A stretch of 64,000 nucleotides of DNA from Codonopsis lanceolata (taxonomy: Eukaryota > Streptophyta > Magnoliopsida > Asterales > Campanulaceae): the NCBI GenBank assembly GCA_013146195.2, contig CM028381.1:52886099-52950098 (forward strand). Reading direction: 5' to 3'. The position numbers and the translations under genes were made by a program. Every line of letters begins with the position of its first letter. Position 1 is the first letter of the stretch. This document shows, in pieces, positions 1 to 11,299 of this stretch. The notes below the pieces were generated by a model that ran no database searches, was not told the origin of the DNA, and saw nothing but the letters and a program-made list of their open reading frames with translations.

Positions 1-456
1 GAACTTACATGGCTAGCACCTGCAAAATCAAAACCCCAATTTTGGAATTGAGGAAGAAGAATGAAGAGAGAAACTGCTGCTCGTAGCGGTGGAAACTGGA
101 AAGGGCAAGGAGAAGAGAAGAAAGTGTATGGGAATTGGGGGAAAATAACTAGGGAAAGGGGAAAAGTAAGAAGTAGGGAATGGGAAATGGTTTGTGCGCC
201 AAAGTGAAAAAAATAACCCGCGTTTTTGAATTATTAGGGCGGCAACAAAAATTGATCATTTTTTGAAGGGCCTCAATACAATACTTAATTAAACAATACT
301 TTAAAAGGCCTTAATAGACCCCTTTATGAGGCTTTTTGAAAATTAATGTATTACTTAGTAAAATGACATTTTTAAAAGCCCCGATTGATAACTTTATGAG
401 GCATTTAAAAAAGGGTCTCTTACATAGTGTCACAATAGTTCATTTTTCTTGTAGTG
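1..456. mobile_element. CACTA (En/Spm-like) transposon, one terminus
   Basis: The sequence CATTTTTCTTGTAGTG at 441-456 is the reverse complement of CACTACAAGAAAAATG, the classic terminal inverted repeat of plant CACTA elements. Just inside it are subterminal direct copies of TTTATGAGGC at 323-332 and 393-402, plus related GGCCT-containing words, as expected for transposase-binding subterminal repeats. The rest of the element lies to the left of the window, so no transposase can be assessed. The 3-bp target duplication cannot be confirmed from one end. Confidence 0.75.
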
Positions 457-797
457 ACTATTTTATTTAACTAATGTATTTTTGTTTTACATAGCTATAT
501 TTAAGAATTTGTTTTTAAAAAATTCCATAATTTTTTATTATTATTTTAGTAACCTCAATTTAATTTTTTTGTTTTTATTGACTTTGTAACTATTATTTTT
601 GTTCTATCAAATGTTTTTATTTTACTAACGTATTTTTGTTTTACATATATATTTTTAAGAATTTGTTTTAGACGTTTGTTCCGTAAATTATTTTATTTTA
701 CTAACCTCCGTATTAAAACATTTTTGTTTTGTTGATTCTGTAACTTTTATTTTTATAGTGGCTTGTTCCAAAAATTATTTTTATTTTACTAAACTCT
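457..797. repeat. AT-rich DNA with degenerate tandem units of about 150 bp
   Basis: There is no gene here. A block beginning near 462 (reading to 'actaatgtatttttgttt') recurs near 612 and partly near 683, giving a loose period of about 150 then 70 bp. The block is interrupted by the solo LTR at 798, and similar 'attatttttgttttagtta' sequence resumes after 4041. It is therefore the pre-insertion target of that LTR. Confidence 0.45.
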
Positions 798-1670
798 TGT
801 GAGAACCCGAACCCATTTCACGTTGGTCATCATTATAACATGTTTATTAAGTGTCTTGACATGTTAGAGACTTCATTTCATTCATACCATGTTTGCATTG
901 AGTTGGTTGAAATCATATTAGAGTGTTGGTCTTCCATGCGTTGCATGTCGTGTTGTTGATGTTTCGAGTGTTTATCTTAACATGATAGCACCTAAATAAG
1001 TCTCATTGGAGTCTTAGTACCTTGCATATAAGATTTACAATGTTCATCTTAGTTGTTGTATGCTTGGTTGAGAGTTTAGAAGCATTGTTGCTTCGTTTGA
1101 GCCTTAGGGTTTCTCGGGATTGCCTTCGTTGCTTGTATTGTTTGTGTTTTCAACTTGCGAGAAGTTCATTTGAGTTCTAAACCAAGTGTACTAGTATTCC
1201 CCATGCTTGCATAATCATTGTTCATAGACTTGTTGCATTTGGAAATAAGATGACCAACATATTACTTCGCAGATTCAGTCCGGTTTTGGGCAAACTTCGG
1301 GAAAATTCTGATACTAATCTACTAAAGAGAATTTTCTAAAATTTAGTATGTTTTACCTACATATGTTAGGATACTCCCTGTAAAATATGGTATTTTTACA
1401 AGGTGTATAAGTACCTCATTTAGGTCTTGACTACGGCTGTGCCAGAATTCTATTTTCAGGAAATCGGCTTCGGTACTTGATTTTGTTGTAACTTTATTTT
1501 GATGAATATAAGTCCAAATTGAGTAATTTAAAATTCTAAAATATATTTTAATGAGTCTACTTTCATAAAAATAAAAAATCACCTCATTTGGAGTTGTGAG
1601 CGATTTATGGTAGATTTTACAAGATCGACTGTCTAGTAACAACAATCTGGAAATTGGCCATGAATAGTGG

Positions 1671-1707
1671 ATGCGATCGCATGGCTCAAGCACAATGCGA
1701 CCGCATT
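1671..1707. promoter_or_regulatory. Paired GC-rich palindromes in the long LTR
   Basis: ATGCGATCGCAT (1671-1682) is a perfect 12-bp palindrome. It is followed by CAATGCG-AC-CGCATTG (1692-1707), a 7-bp inverted repeat with a 2-nt centre. The second LTR copy keeps the first of these as TGATGCG-GT-CGCATCA at 35205-35220, with a remnant GCGACCGC about 12 nt downstream. The role is unknown; a bound protein is one possibility. Confidence 0.5.
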
Positions 1708-2991
1708 GTGCCAGATTCAGGTTTGTGTCTTTTTTTGAATGGTTTTGGTTATAGACCCAAGTGCCCTTTCCCTTGGCCGACCTTGGCTACTCAAAGCCAT
1801 CTCTGTTGACTTGTCTAAGACCCTTTTAGACCCTTGGATCATTGCTTATCAATGGTTCACATTCCTTGGCCAATGACAAGCCATATAACAACCATCACTT
1901 GGATTAGGGACTTCTTGGGAAGTATATAAACACAAAATTCAGCTCTACAACCATTTTTGATCAAGAACAAACCAGAGAATCAGAGACTTGAACTCCAAAT
2001 TCGTCCATGGAAGAAACCCTAGGTTGAGAGACCATTTCCCGGAGATCCGGTGGTCCGATCGTCGAACCGAGACCGCCAAATCGAAGCTCTCGATCTTCTC
2101 TACAACAATCCTTGCTCTAATAAACCTTTCCTCCATTAATCATAGGACTAAGGTGAGTGACAATTCCCTGAGATTTCCATGTTAAATAAAATAGCATGAC
2201 CCCTTCCTTCATTATAGTTGTTCTATTAGTGATTGTGAACATCTTTTGTGAAGACAAAACCTTCAATTCAACATATAAAATGTGAGTATGATTTTATGAA
2301 ATCTCTTTGAAGTTATGATTTTGACATTTTGTAAAACATGAATGTTGCTTATAATGAGCTTGGGAATAACTCTTGTGAAAGAATTCGGTTCAATTCAAGG
2401 TTTAACAAAATCACCGAAACTAGAGTTTGAAACTCGGGATTGTGTTTAAGGCTAGTTTAAGAACATGAACGGCTTAGTTATCGAGTTCTAAATGAACAGA
2501 GAACTTAGAAAAGGGCAATGTGATACATATAGCATCAATGCTCTTCTTAGTTGAAATGTAGTAAAACTCACCGGAGTTGAAATTAGGGAGTTATGAACAA
2601 TAACGACTCCACAATCAATCCCTACGACGAATGTAGTTCGTTAGACTAATGAATTAGCTTATGATACTTTGAGATGGATTGATGCTTATGCCTTGATGTT
2701 TGTGTGCTTTTAAGACTCAATTGAGTTCTTATGCGGTTTATGTGATCGTGTGAAGTAAATGCATGATTGAGAGCATGTTGTAGAATAATGTATCTATTTG
2801 ACATGTTGAATTCGCTCTTGTCGAATTCTTGTGTGATTCCTTAAATGAGTAAACAACTACTTGTTGAATAAGTTCACTCTTGCCGAACTTATTCCTTATT
2901 TGAGATTACATGACGAGTAAACATCTACTTGGCATTGCATGAGTCCAGCTGGCATATTTGATTGAGTCGTTGGTGTGACAATGCATCGCCG

Positions 2992-3013
2992 TCACGAGTT
3001 ATGGGACTCGTGA
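2992..3013 (+). other. Conserved 8-bp stem, 6-nt loop hairpin in the long LTR
   Basis: TCACGAGT (2992-2999), loop TATGGG, then ACTCGTGA (3006-3013). The same structure with changed but still pairing bases is at 36570-36591 in the second LTR copy and, inverted, at 63613-63632 in the third. The pattern of base-pair-preserving change suggests the fold, rather than the sequence, has been kept. Confidence 0.6.
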
Positions 3014-4291
3014 TAGTGATGGGTTGTTATACCGAGTTTTTATCACACACGCCTCCACTGTTGGCCACAGTGGGGAAGTAGCCCCTTTGCTGTAACCAAG
3101 AGAGCACCTTGGCAAGTCTAAGTACCATGGAGAGAGCTTGGTACCCGAGTAGAGAGCTCGGCACTTTGATACACTCATCACGGGTATCATTGGCACGAAA
3201 TATTAACGATGTGTATTGCAGGAGCTACGTAGCGGCACCAGTTCCATAACATATCCTCCTTATATGTGATTTACTTTATAGCACTTATGTGAAACAATGT
3301 GCTACCATGGATATGTGATTTAAGTGTTTTTTAAATGAATGCTTTGAGTGACTTGATATTAAAGATGATATCTTGCTATGTATGCTGCATGATGACATGA
3401 CATACATAATTGTTAACTCACAAAGTCTTTATGACTTACCCCCTCCCTTTTACTGCTTTAGATCCGAGCCGTTCAGGTACCGCTCGTTGAGGTGTAGCAG
3501 GATTCTCGCTTGTCCGTGATCGCACGCGACGAGGTTGTGGTTTATAGATGTCCTTATTTTGTTATCTTTTGTAAGGACGTTGGGTTTAGCAAGTCATTTA
3601 GACTTTGCTTGGGAACTTTGTTTATTTGGATTTATGTCTATACTTGTATCCTATTTTTGAGCGCCGGCACATGTACGCTGAGCCTTGTATAGATGTAGTA
3701 TGGTTCTCATATTTTAAAACTTCCGCTGGGCATTACATTAGCTCTTATTCGTTTATGTTGTTCTCCGGCATGTTGTAGCTGTCGAGGTATATTTGCATTA
3801 ACTGTGTAGTGTTGGGTTCCGGTAGTAAAGTCGCCGATAAATTGATATACTTGTCTTTAATTGTTATATCAGGTTTAAAAAGTTTTAAAAATTTCCGGCC
3901 TTTTGGTGCTGAGCCGCACTTCATCTGAAATGTTGCGTCACGTCGTTTTCTATAATTGATTCTTTGCATGTATTGTTGTCCTATTTGGACGACTTGACTT
4001 GTGATTCCATCTCGGGGTCCGGGTCGGGTCGTCACAACTCTTATATTTTTTTTCTTGAGTCCAGAACTATTATTTTTGTTTTAGTTACTATTTTTTATGT
4101 TTAAAGAAAGAAAAATGTTTAAACTTAATTAAAAGAAATTAGATGATGGTGATGAGAGAGAAAATATGGAGGAGACAGGAGAGAGAAAGAATAATACAAA
4201 CAGAGAAGATAGGAGAGAGAAAGAGTGAAATGGTAACTCAAAAGTCAATAATTCAAAAGTGAGATTTTGGAGGGAGAAATCTACCTTTGTC

Positions 4292-4292
<1 letters not shown>

Positions 4293-4336
<44 letters not shown>
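4293..4336. repeat. (AT)n microsatellite
   Basis: This is an uninterrupted AT dinucleotide run followed by a short GATA run. It produces an artefactual open reading frame of alternating Tyr and Ile that should be ignored. Confidence 0.95.
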
Positions 4337-4339
<3 letters not shown>

Positions 4340-4354
4340 TAGATAGAAAAAAAT

Positions 4355-4414
4355 ATTATAACCATGGAAGAGATTAAGAATCTAATTATAATGTCAAAAA
4401 GTTATATTATTATT

Positions 4415-4464
<50 letters not shown>

Positions 4465-4501
4465 ACATTGTATCGGTGTGGAGTACGGGCTAAATAACTA
4501 G
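4355..4501 (+). mobile_element. Helitron-like 3' terminus (non-autonomous)
   Basis: The segment ends in CTAG at 4498-4501 followed by T, the Helitron 3' signature, with a GC-rich imperfect hairpin (CGGTGTGGAGTACGGG) about 10 nt upstream. The whole tail is closely similar to 59228-59367, which also ends CTAAATAACTAG followed by T. The hairpin is degenerate in both copies. An embedded (TA)n run at 4419-4460 is a microsatellite expansion. The 5' end was not found. Confidence 0.55.
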
Positions 4502-4651
4502 TGAAAGAATGAAGTATTTTTAATTATATAATTCACCGGCATTTAATTATTTTTAATTAAAAAATGGAGTATTTTTCATTTATTGGTACGTACTGAGCGT
4601 AAAAGTATTTAAAAACAAAAAAAATTAATTCTGTCAAATCATCATCCAGAA

Positions 4652-4652
<1 letters not shown>

Positions 4653-4734
<82 letters not shown>
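4653..4734. repeat. (AT)n microsatellite, about 80 bp
   Basis: This is a long perfect AT dinucleotide tract in AT-rich intergenic DNA. Confidence 0.95.
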
Positions 4735-4735
<1 letters not shown>

Positions 4736-5754
4736 GACAAACGTGATTTTCCCGCTTAAAACTTATTTCTATAAATGGAAACATTGGAAGCTGAAACACT
4801 TTTTTTTTCTTTTTTTTTTATACTAAACATTTAATATTCTTAGATAAGTTGACATGAATATATTTATACATTTCTATAAACTTTGAATACACCAAAACTG
4901 TTGGTATTCTAAGCACAATTCACAATATCATGCTTAACCTTTTATTTTTCATCACATTTATATAAAGTCTGTGGATGTTTTTTGCAGATGTTCAACCAAT
5001 TTTTTGCAAAGTTTTAAAAAAATCGGTCACGAAATAAACTTTATACATTTTGAACCCAAAATTTTTACGGTAACTATTATGGTTTCCATACCATCCGTCC
5101 TAAGAGACGTCCACAAACAAAGATTCGAATGAATTCTCAATATCAAAGTTGTAAGGAAATAGTTAGTTCTGACTGAAATAAACAACGAAGTTGTTGACAT
5201 AGTCTAACTATAAAGTTATATATTTTTTATAAGCATGAAGAATGGTTAAATAAAAAATATTAAGAAATATAACAGATAAATTCATCAGTTATAAATTCAA
5301 ATCTCAAAATTTGAGTTATGTATTCTTTTCAAAATAACCTTAAGAAGTATGTTTACAAATTTAGAATATAACAAATCTCGGACAATAAAATAAAATATTT
5401 ATCATTAAACAATGTTTTCACTAAATACTTGACTTTATTTTAAATATTGAAGTCTCAGATTATTAGATTTGTATTAAAAAAAACTTTAAAAGTTGTACAA
5501 GGAAATATAATGTAAAACAAAATGATATAGGCTCAATTTTCAACTCAATGAAAAATTAAAAGGATTTGAATAATTTGGGGAGAGATTGCTATGATTTCTT
5601 ACTGAATGTTAGGTTAATGAAATTTTGAAGTGAAAGAATATACGTCAAATTAATGATTCTAGATGAAGGGTTCTAACTGAAGGGTTCTATTTATTAGACG
5701 GCAGATGTTGAATTTGGTTAGGTGGTGAGGTCGTGTATTGCTTTATTAAGAACC
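4735..5754. other. AT-rich stretch without recognisable gene
   Basis: No ORF of note, RNA gene or terminal repeat was recognised here. It is probably old element debris. Confidence 0.6.
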
Positions 5755-6065
5755 AACGAGCTCTAGCTCAACTGGTACTGCTCACTTCTCCTAATGGAGA
5801 GGTTAGGTGTTCGAGTCTCACTAGAGACACCCTGGACTTTACAACTCTCAGTAGAGAGGTCGGGTGTTCAAGCCTCTTTAGAGGCATCGTTGTTGTTAAA
5901 AGCTTTATCCAAAGGCCCCATTTAGCTACTCACTTATCTTACCGGAGAGGTTGAGTATTCAAGCCCTACCAGAGGCACCCTAGTACTTAACTACTCTCAA
6001 CCGAGAGGTCGGGTGTTCAAAGCCTCACCAGAGGCACCATTTGTTCGAGCCACACTAAAGACATC
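5755..6065 (+). repeat. Tandem array of tRNA-3'-half-like double-hairpin units (SINE-derived?)
   Basis: The array begins with an A-box-like CTAGCTCAACTGGTA (5763-5777). At least four units follow (about 5787-5830, 5845-5887, 5934-5978, 5994-6037), with a fifth remnant to about 6065. Each good unit is a 5-bp hairpin, a 13-14 nt spacer resembling a pol III B box (GTCGGGTGTTCAA), and a second 5-bp hairpin, then ACC. First hairpins: TCTCC/GGAGA at 5787-5800, CTCTC/GAGAG at 5845-5858 and 5994-6007. Second hairpins: GTCTC/GAGAC at 5815-5828, GCCTC/GAGGC at 5872-5885 and 6022-6035. Unit 3 is degraded. The layout looks like a tRNA-derived SINE head whose anticodon and T-arm half was multiplied. There is no complete cloverleaf, so this is not a working tRNA gene. 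Confidence 0.6.
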
Positions 6066-6467
6066 ATATATAATTGTAGCCTTTCAAGACATTAAAAATA
6101 ATAAAAAAAAATTTAAAAAAGTATTGCTTTATTAAGAGTAGTTCTCCGGTAAGACCATCTTACGAGTTTTAATTCGTAAGAGGGAGCCCCACTACCTCAT
6201 AACCCAACTCACTGACACACGGTGGGTCGGGTCAAAGAGATACGTCTTACATAAGGTGTATGTGAAATTTTAATAGGTTTTATATATAGTAGGCCTTTTA
6301 GTGATTTTCAATGAGGTGAGTTTTTTTATTTCTCTTTTTGGTAATGAATAATTACGGATCGGTTCATTTTTTATAAAATGTTAACAGTTGAAATACTCTT
6401 TTTTAACCGCAAAAGTGTTTTTTTTCTTCCTTAACCACTGAGTCTTTTATGACGTGTCATATTTGCA
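6066..6467. other. AT-rich spacer without gene
   Basis: It holds a short 7-bp inverted repeat CTTACGA/TCGTAAG (6159-6165 and 6174-6180) of a kind often seen at plant MITE ends, but no full element could be defined. Confidence 0.5.
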
Positions 6468-6861
6468 AAAAGGGTTATACTTGCCCCGACTCTTGAGGTT
6501 TTTGACACCATAAATGAGTATATGGTATCTAACAATCACTTAGAAGAAATAACTTATTTGAGTTCAAATTATAAGTGTAGGGCAGAGAACAAGACAAGTT
6601 TGTTTGAAGACAATCATTCTACAGAGTTTTTGAATAATATAAAGTATTCAGTATTGTCTAACCATGAATTAATACTTAAGGTTGGTGTTTCGGTGATGTT
6701 GTTTGAACATTAACCCTACTGCAAGGTTTAGCAATATAATAAGAATAACTATTACCATGTTTGATAATCATACTATTGAAGTAAATTTTTTGAATTAAAG
6801 CAATGTTAGAGACAAAATGTTTATACCAAGAATGTCATTGTCTCAATTAGATGTGAGGTTG
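6468..6861 (+). pseudogene. Helitron (PIF1-like) helicase C-terminal fragment
   Basis: Reading from about 6468 gives a peptide with VILAPTLEVFDTINEYM (helicase ILAPT-type motif) and then a segment containing STEFLNNIKYSVLSNHELIL and KVGVSVML. These match the pattern around the C-terminal helicase motifs of plant Helitron Rep/helicase proteins, where PTEFLN..K..G.PNH.L.LKVG.PVML is typical. The frame stops at 6710-6712 after MLFEH. Shifted frames continue with NINPTARFS and later VRDKMFIPRMSLSQLDVRL, again the family order. The gene is cut at 6861 by the Sire A LTR, with GGTTG as the left target flank. It is a dead, partial copy; the rest of the C-terminus was not found. Recognition is from motif memory only. 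Confidence 0.7.
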
Positions 6862-7759
6862 TGAAAGAACGTGATAGCACAGATTCTTAAAAGATGTCAA
6901 TGTGATTACCAATGTTGATGTGATTGTAGCAACAATGGCAAACACAATGAGACTTCAAATAATGGCAAAAATAGTAGCAGCGGAAGATTGTTTAAATAAT
7001 ACGAGATCAAACAGAAGGATTGAAAACAGGTGTTTGTCAAAACAATCTACAAGCTTAATACTTGTAGATCAAGCCTCAAGGCCACAAAAGATTCACTAAA
7101 AAGATTAATGTTTTACAATGAAAAAACTTAGTGAAATCACTAGTAAAAATTCTCACAAGATAAAGTTTCTTGGAGAACCAAAAATCCCACATAAACAACT
7201 AAACCAAACGTGGGAAGAAAAACAGATTCAGCTTCCTTAAACTGAAAACCTGGAAGTACAAGAAAACAGTTTTTCAGAATTCAATGTAGCTGCCGATGTT
7301 GTAACATCAGAAGCTACAATCGGTGCAAGCGGAAGGAAGATCGCCGAACTTCTATGATATTGCTCTCAGCTTATGCCTTTTGTTCTTCTCTCTCAAGCTC
7401 TAAGCTTGCCGACCCTCATTATATATAGGCAGAATCCCCTACAAACACACGGCAAAGAGACACAATTCTACTAGGAAAGGGATTAGCTATTTAGGAAAAA
7501 AATCAACACCTTTCCAATCTTGCAAGATTATCTTACCAAACATGATCAATTCTTGGAATAACTTAAGATGTTGCCAAGATTTAGTTACCAAATTTGCAAA
7601 GTGAAATCTTGTAGAAAGATTTTTCTACCAAAAATAAACTACACTAAATCTAACAAAAAATTCTACTTCCTAAATAAACATTAACTAATTTAAAAACCTT
7701 CTTTGACCAAGAAAGGTGAAAACAAGATAAAATAGGCCTTGCCTATTTTACCCTTACAA
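6862..7759 (-). mobile_element. Sire A copia element, 3' LTR (898 bp)
   Basis: The LTR is bounded by TG at 6862 and CA at 7758-7759 on the + strand, and is near-identical over 6862-7500 to 23056-23711. On the coding (minus) strand a polypurine tract (CAAAGGGGGTGAT, 7760-7772) lies directly upstream. A minus-strand TATA box, TATATATA, lies at 7420-7427. Two copies of the element-wide dispersed motif occur at about 6892-6951 and 7281-7322. The left flank GGTTG lies inside the Helitron helicase. Confidence 0.9.
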
Positions 7760-8069
7760 TCACCCCCTTTGTTGAGCATTTCTGGTCAAATCCTGAACAA
7801 GTGTTACAAAAACCAGTATCCAAGGATGTCCTGCAAAAAATTAGAACTGACAAACACCCCCTAAACATGATATCAGAATCAACCAGACATAACAACCATA
7901 AGCATTGTTTATACCTACTGATTACAAACCAAGGATCAATCTAGAACAACCAACATCACAAGTCTTCAAAGACATAGAATGACAATCATAAAAAAGATGT
8001 TCAGAACAACCAACATTACAGATTACACAAAATCAGTTCTTTGAGCCAGGATCGGCCTTCAGACAAAGA
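7760..8069 (-). promoter_or_regulatory. Sire A 3' non-coding region with polypurine tracts
   Basis: On the minus strand this holds the primary polypurine tract next to the LTR (7760-7772) and a second purine block (TAGGGGGTG, about 7856-7864). Sireviruses are known for multiple polypurine tracts upstream of the 3' LTR. The lineage assignment rests mainly on gag and RT. Confidence 0.6.
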
Positions 8070-10151
8070 TCATGACCACTTGCATCGAGCGTAGGGACGG
8101 CCGGGGTAAAGCTTCAGAACACTTGCAGCTTCACCCCCTATTTGACCAGAATGAAGATCTAGCCAAGCTGTGTACTGGGCAGCTAAAGTGGTAAGTAAAG
8201 TAGTCTGGGCAGTGAGAATAGTTAACTGAGACTTAACCATTTGCAGCTGTTCATTTACAAAAGCAACTGAGATTGGGGCTGTTGGATGTGCAGACACGTT
8301 GGATGTTGCAACATTTGATGAAACAGTGGGGAGAACCTGTACTGAAGGTGAGGCTGTTTGGTGTGAGGTGCCAGGTACAGAAGATGCAGGGACATATGGA
8401 GAAATAAGAGGCAAGTTAACAACTCTATCACCCCTTAATAATTTGGCAGAAAAATGAAGGGGTTCAAGAAGAGGTGACAATCTTGTGGAAGGTAGAGGTG
8501 AGTAGCCCTGAGACACAAGGATCTTATAAATCAGGGAGGGAAAAATCAAAGACCTTTTGTCCTCTCCAGTTTCAGCCATTGATGAGATTTTTCGAAAAGC
8601 ATAATAGCCAAAGTCAAATGGGGCCTTAGTTCCAATAAGATAAAGAACCTTAGCATGTTCTTCTGTAATTGTGTTGGAATTTGTTGTGGGAGACCAATTT
8701 GCACAGCAAACTTTATGAAGAAAGGCATAGAGTGAGGAGAGTTGAGAGGTACCAAGAGAAATGCCTTTACCAGGCCATTTAGACAACTTGCCACAAGTCA
8801 TTTCAAATACACAAGTGTCCAAATTAATGTCCATATCAAATGGTCCAGATTCTGGTGTGTTTAGAATATAGTGTTGATGATTGAAGGTGAAAACTTATAC
8901 CACTTCCCTCTAACAAAAACTTTCTCAAAACTAGCATCAGAAGGGGAACAGATTCTTTTCTCAATGTTAGCATAAAATTCATAGATTAACTCCCTAAAAT
9001 AAGGTGCAGCTGACGAAATAGTGTCCAGAAGGCCTCTATCAGTGAAAAAAGAGGTGAGATTATATGTTTGCAGTCGGAGGACGAACATTTCTTTCATCTA
9101 CAATATTTTTAGAAATATTATACCTAACTGAAGCAGGTTTGGAGATAAACTATAGAGAGAAAGGGGTACCCAATGATTTCGAGCATTTGGATGTTGCAGC
9201 ATTGGGTGCAACATTGGTACTAGCAAGCCTGCTTCGTGTAAAACGAACTGGAGCTTCCTCAATTTCCTCACTTTCTTCAGATGTTAACTCCTTACTGTCA
9301 ACATTTTTGTCGTAGCTATCATCATGTTCAGATGAACTTGAATGCTGAGGAATCTCAGTATCTGGAGGTGGTTGAGATGGTGTCACATTTTTCAGTTTGA
9401 CCAAATAGTCAGCCACTGTATTATCGGCATCAGCATTGGATTCAGAGGGGGAACTATCATCAGCAACAGAGGATTGTCTAGCCTGTGGAGACAAATCTGA
9501 GGGAAACACAACACGGGGTGAAGGGATAGGATAGTCATCATCCCGAATTTCTGCCTGAGCCGGAGTAATTATGGGTGAAGCAGGTGGAGATGAGGGCTCT
9601 TGTACAGAAGGGATCGAGCCAGTCGGCGGGATGAAGTCTTCATCTTCTGGGTCACTTTCGATTACCACCGATTCTTCAAAAACACCTTTGGCAATCTTGT
9701 GTTTCTTGGCTGCTTGGACATCAGCAACACTTGGATTTTCATAATTGGGTGGTATACCACGAAGCCTCTTTGATTTGCGAGTGCTAGAGTTACCGATTGG
9801 AGAAAAACCAGATAGATCCCCAGGATTATCTGCATCTATTTCATTACCCCTTTCTCCTGGAAGGATTATTGTTAGAGGTTCGGGGAAGGACTGAGGCACT
9901 ATCAAGGCGGTGGTTGGATTTTCTGGAGATGAAAGGGGGCTGGATGTAGCTTCATTGGAAGCTACATCAGCTGGTGATTCTGTTCTTGAAGAGGTAGGTA
10001 TTGACGAGGAAGACGCCATTATGAGATTCTTAGATGGAGAAGGAATGAGCTGAAGAGATCGAGATTTTGGTTCAAGATGGTTTTTCTCGAAGGAGGTGAT
10101 CGCCAGAATTGGGAACAATAGCTTCTGAGAGAACTGACCAATTTTCTGCAA
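8070..10151 (-). pseudogene. Sire A extra ORF downstream of pol (env-like position), copy A
   Basis: This is a second copy of the ORF at 14574-16580, near-identical but broken by a stop at 9150-9152 and by frameshifts near 9100 and 8850. The likely initiator is the Met at 10019-10017 (MASSSSIPTSS); the open frame extends upstream to 10151. The N-terminal half is Ser/Pro/acidic-rich with a basic KRLR patch, suggesting a disordered, possibly nuclear-targeted region. The C-terminal half has AAPYFRELIYEFYANIEK and RGKWYKFSPSIIN, which resemble the transposon-associated domain often annotated 'putative plant transposon protein'. It sits between pol and the 3' LTR, the position of env-like ORFs in Sireviruses. 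Function is unknown. Confidence 0.7.
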
Positions 10152-11299
10152 GATTATGACTAATAATCCACTAAACTCAATTAGCCGTTAAGTCATTAAT
10201 GTGAGAGAAGGTGGGGAGACTTAAAAACAGAAAATCAAATTTCAAATATTTGGATGAAAATCAAATGCTATCCTCCAATAGAAATGTGATAGAAATATGC
10301 TGTTATGAGCATGAGAGATATGTGGAGAATAAACTAACAACCAAAATCTGATTTCAAAAAATTTTGAATTGAACAAGATTGATCAAGTATTTTAAGAATA
10401 CACAAATCATACTTAACCAAAATTGTAATCACACAGGTTTGCCAAACACAGACAATAATACCAGTTCAGATTCTCATGAAGAACACACCAGATTAGACAA
10501 CCATATAAAATATTGACTTTGTGAACAATGAAGCAAACAAGCACTAACTAGTAGAATAGAGACTTAAGAGGCTGATATTCAACAACTATATGTCCTAGAA
10601 AACATGCCTAAAATATGCAGAAGAAATAAACAAATGAAAGAATGCAAACACACACATGTGATATGTCTAGATCATCTGAATGTAGTTCCCAATGTTGCTG
10701 CATTGGAAAACACATTCGCCAAAATTGTGATTTTATGTCCAAATTCTCATCTTTTCTTCACCAAATTAACACAAATACTCCCATAATCACAATAGGTACT
10801 TTATTTCCCTACGAGAATAGCTTTACTTTATTTCAAGCTAATTTAACAAACACCACTAGGAACCTTTCACACTATTTACCAAGGGTAGCAACTTAACTTA
10901 TTGATCAACCCATGAAATCCGAGGATTCACAGTCCCAAAAGAAAGATGCCACAACCTTGTTCATAGGTAGCTCTTTTCCGTTAGGTAGCTTTCACACTTT
11001 GTCAATTGAAGGGAGTCAATTTAGTCAAGATCAACCCATGTAAGTCTAAACTCCATAGTACATTGACAAATTGCAGCATCCCAAAAATTTCAAAAGGTAG
11101 CTCTTTCCTTTGTGGTTCAAAAGAAAATTTTCAATTCCAATACAACTTCTTAGGGAGATGGTGAGAAGAATTTGAGCAACAAGATCACAATACATCTTGA
11201 ATGTATAACCAAGACAATCAGCAAGGTACTAAAACATACAGAGTGAAACTAGTGTGCCCCCCTAAAAACAATGCAATATGCCTAAATATATATTTTTAA
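10152..11299 (-). other. Sire A non-coding region between pol and the extra ORF, copy A
   Basis: No credible ORF lies here. It is close to identical to 16581-17740. It carries one instance of the dispersed motif at 10677-10723 (AATGTTGCTGCATTGG on the + strand), here outside any coding frame. It probably serves as leader or promoter for the downstream ORF, but nothing in the sequence proves that. Confidence 0.6.

Larger units (their letters stand above)
798..4036 (+). mobile_element. Solo LTR (3.2 kb) of a long-LTR retrotransposon
   Basis: The LTR starts TGTGAGAACCCGAACCC and ends GGGTCGGGTCGTCACA, so the ends are TG..CA with extended near-inverted termini. It is flanked by a perfect 5-bp target duplication, ACTCT at 793-797 and 4037-4041. 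No gag or pol lies inside it, which is the signature of a solo LTR left by recombination between two LTRs. Diverged relatives lie at 34708-37737 and, inverted, at about 62790-64000. The termini resemble long-LTR gypsy elements of the Tekay or Tat type, but no coding region remains to prove the lineage. Small ORFs inside look like chance. Strand is defined only relative to the other two copies. Confidence 0.85.

Noticed and set aside
1343..1693. A 116-codon minus-strand frame in the solo LTR
   Set aside because: There is no family resemblance, it is not conserved in the other two LTR copies, and the composition is AT-driven.
4129..4365. Open frame of alternating Tyr and Ile
   Set aside because: It is the translation of an AT microsatellite, not a protein gene.
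5761..5832. A functional tRNA gene
   Set aside because: A-box-like and B-box-like words are present, but there is no acceptor stem pairing and no full cloverleaf.
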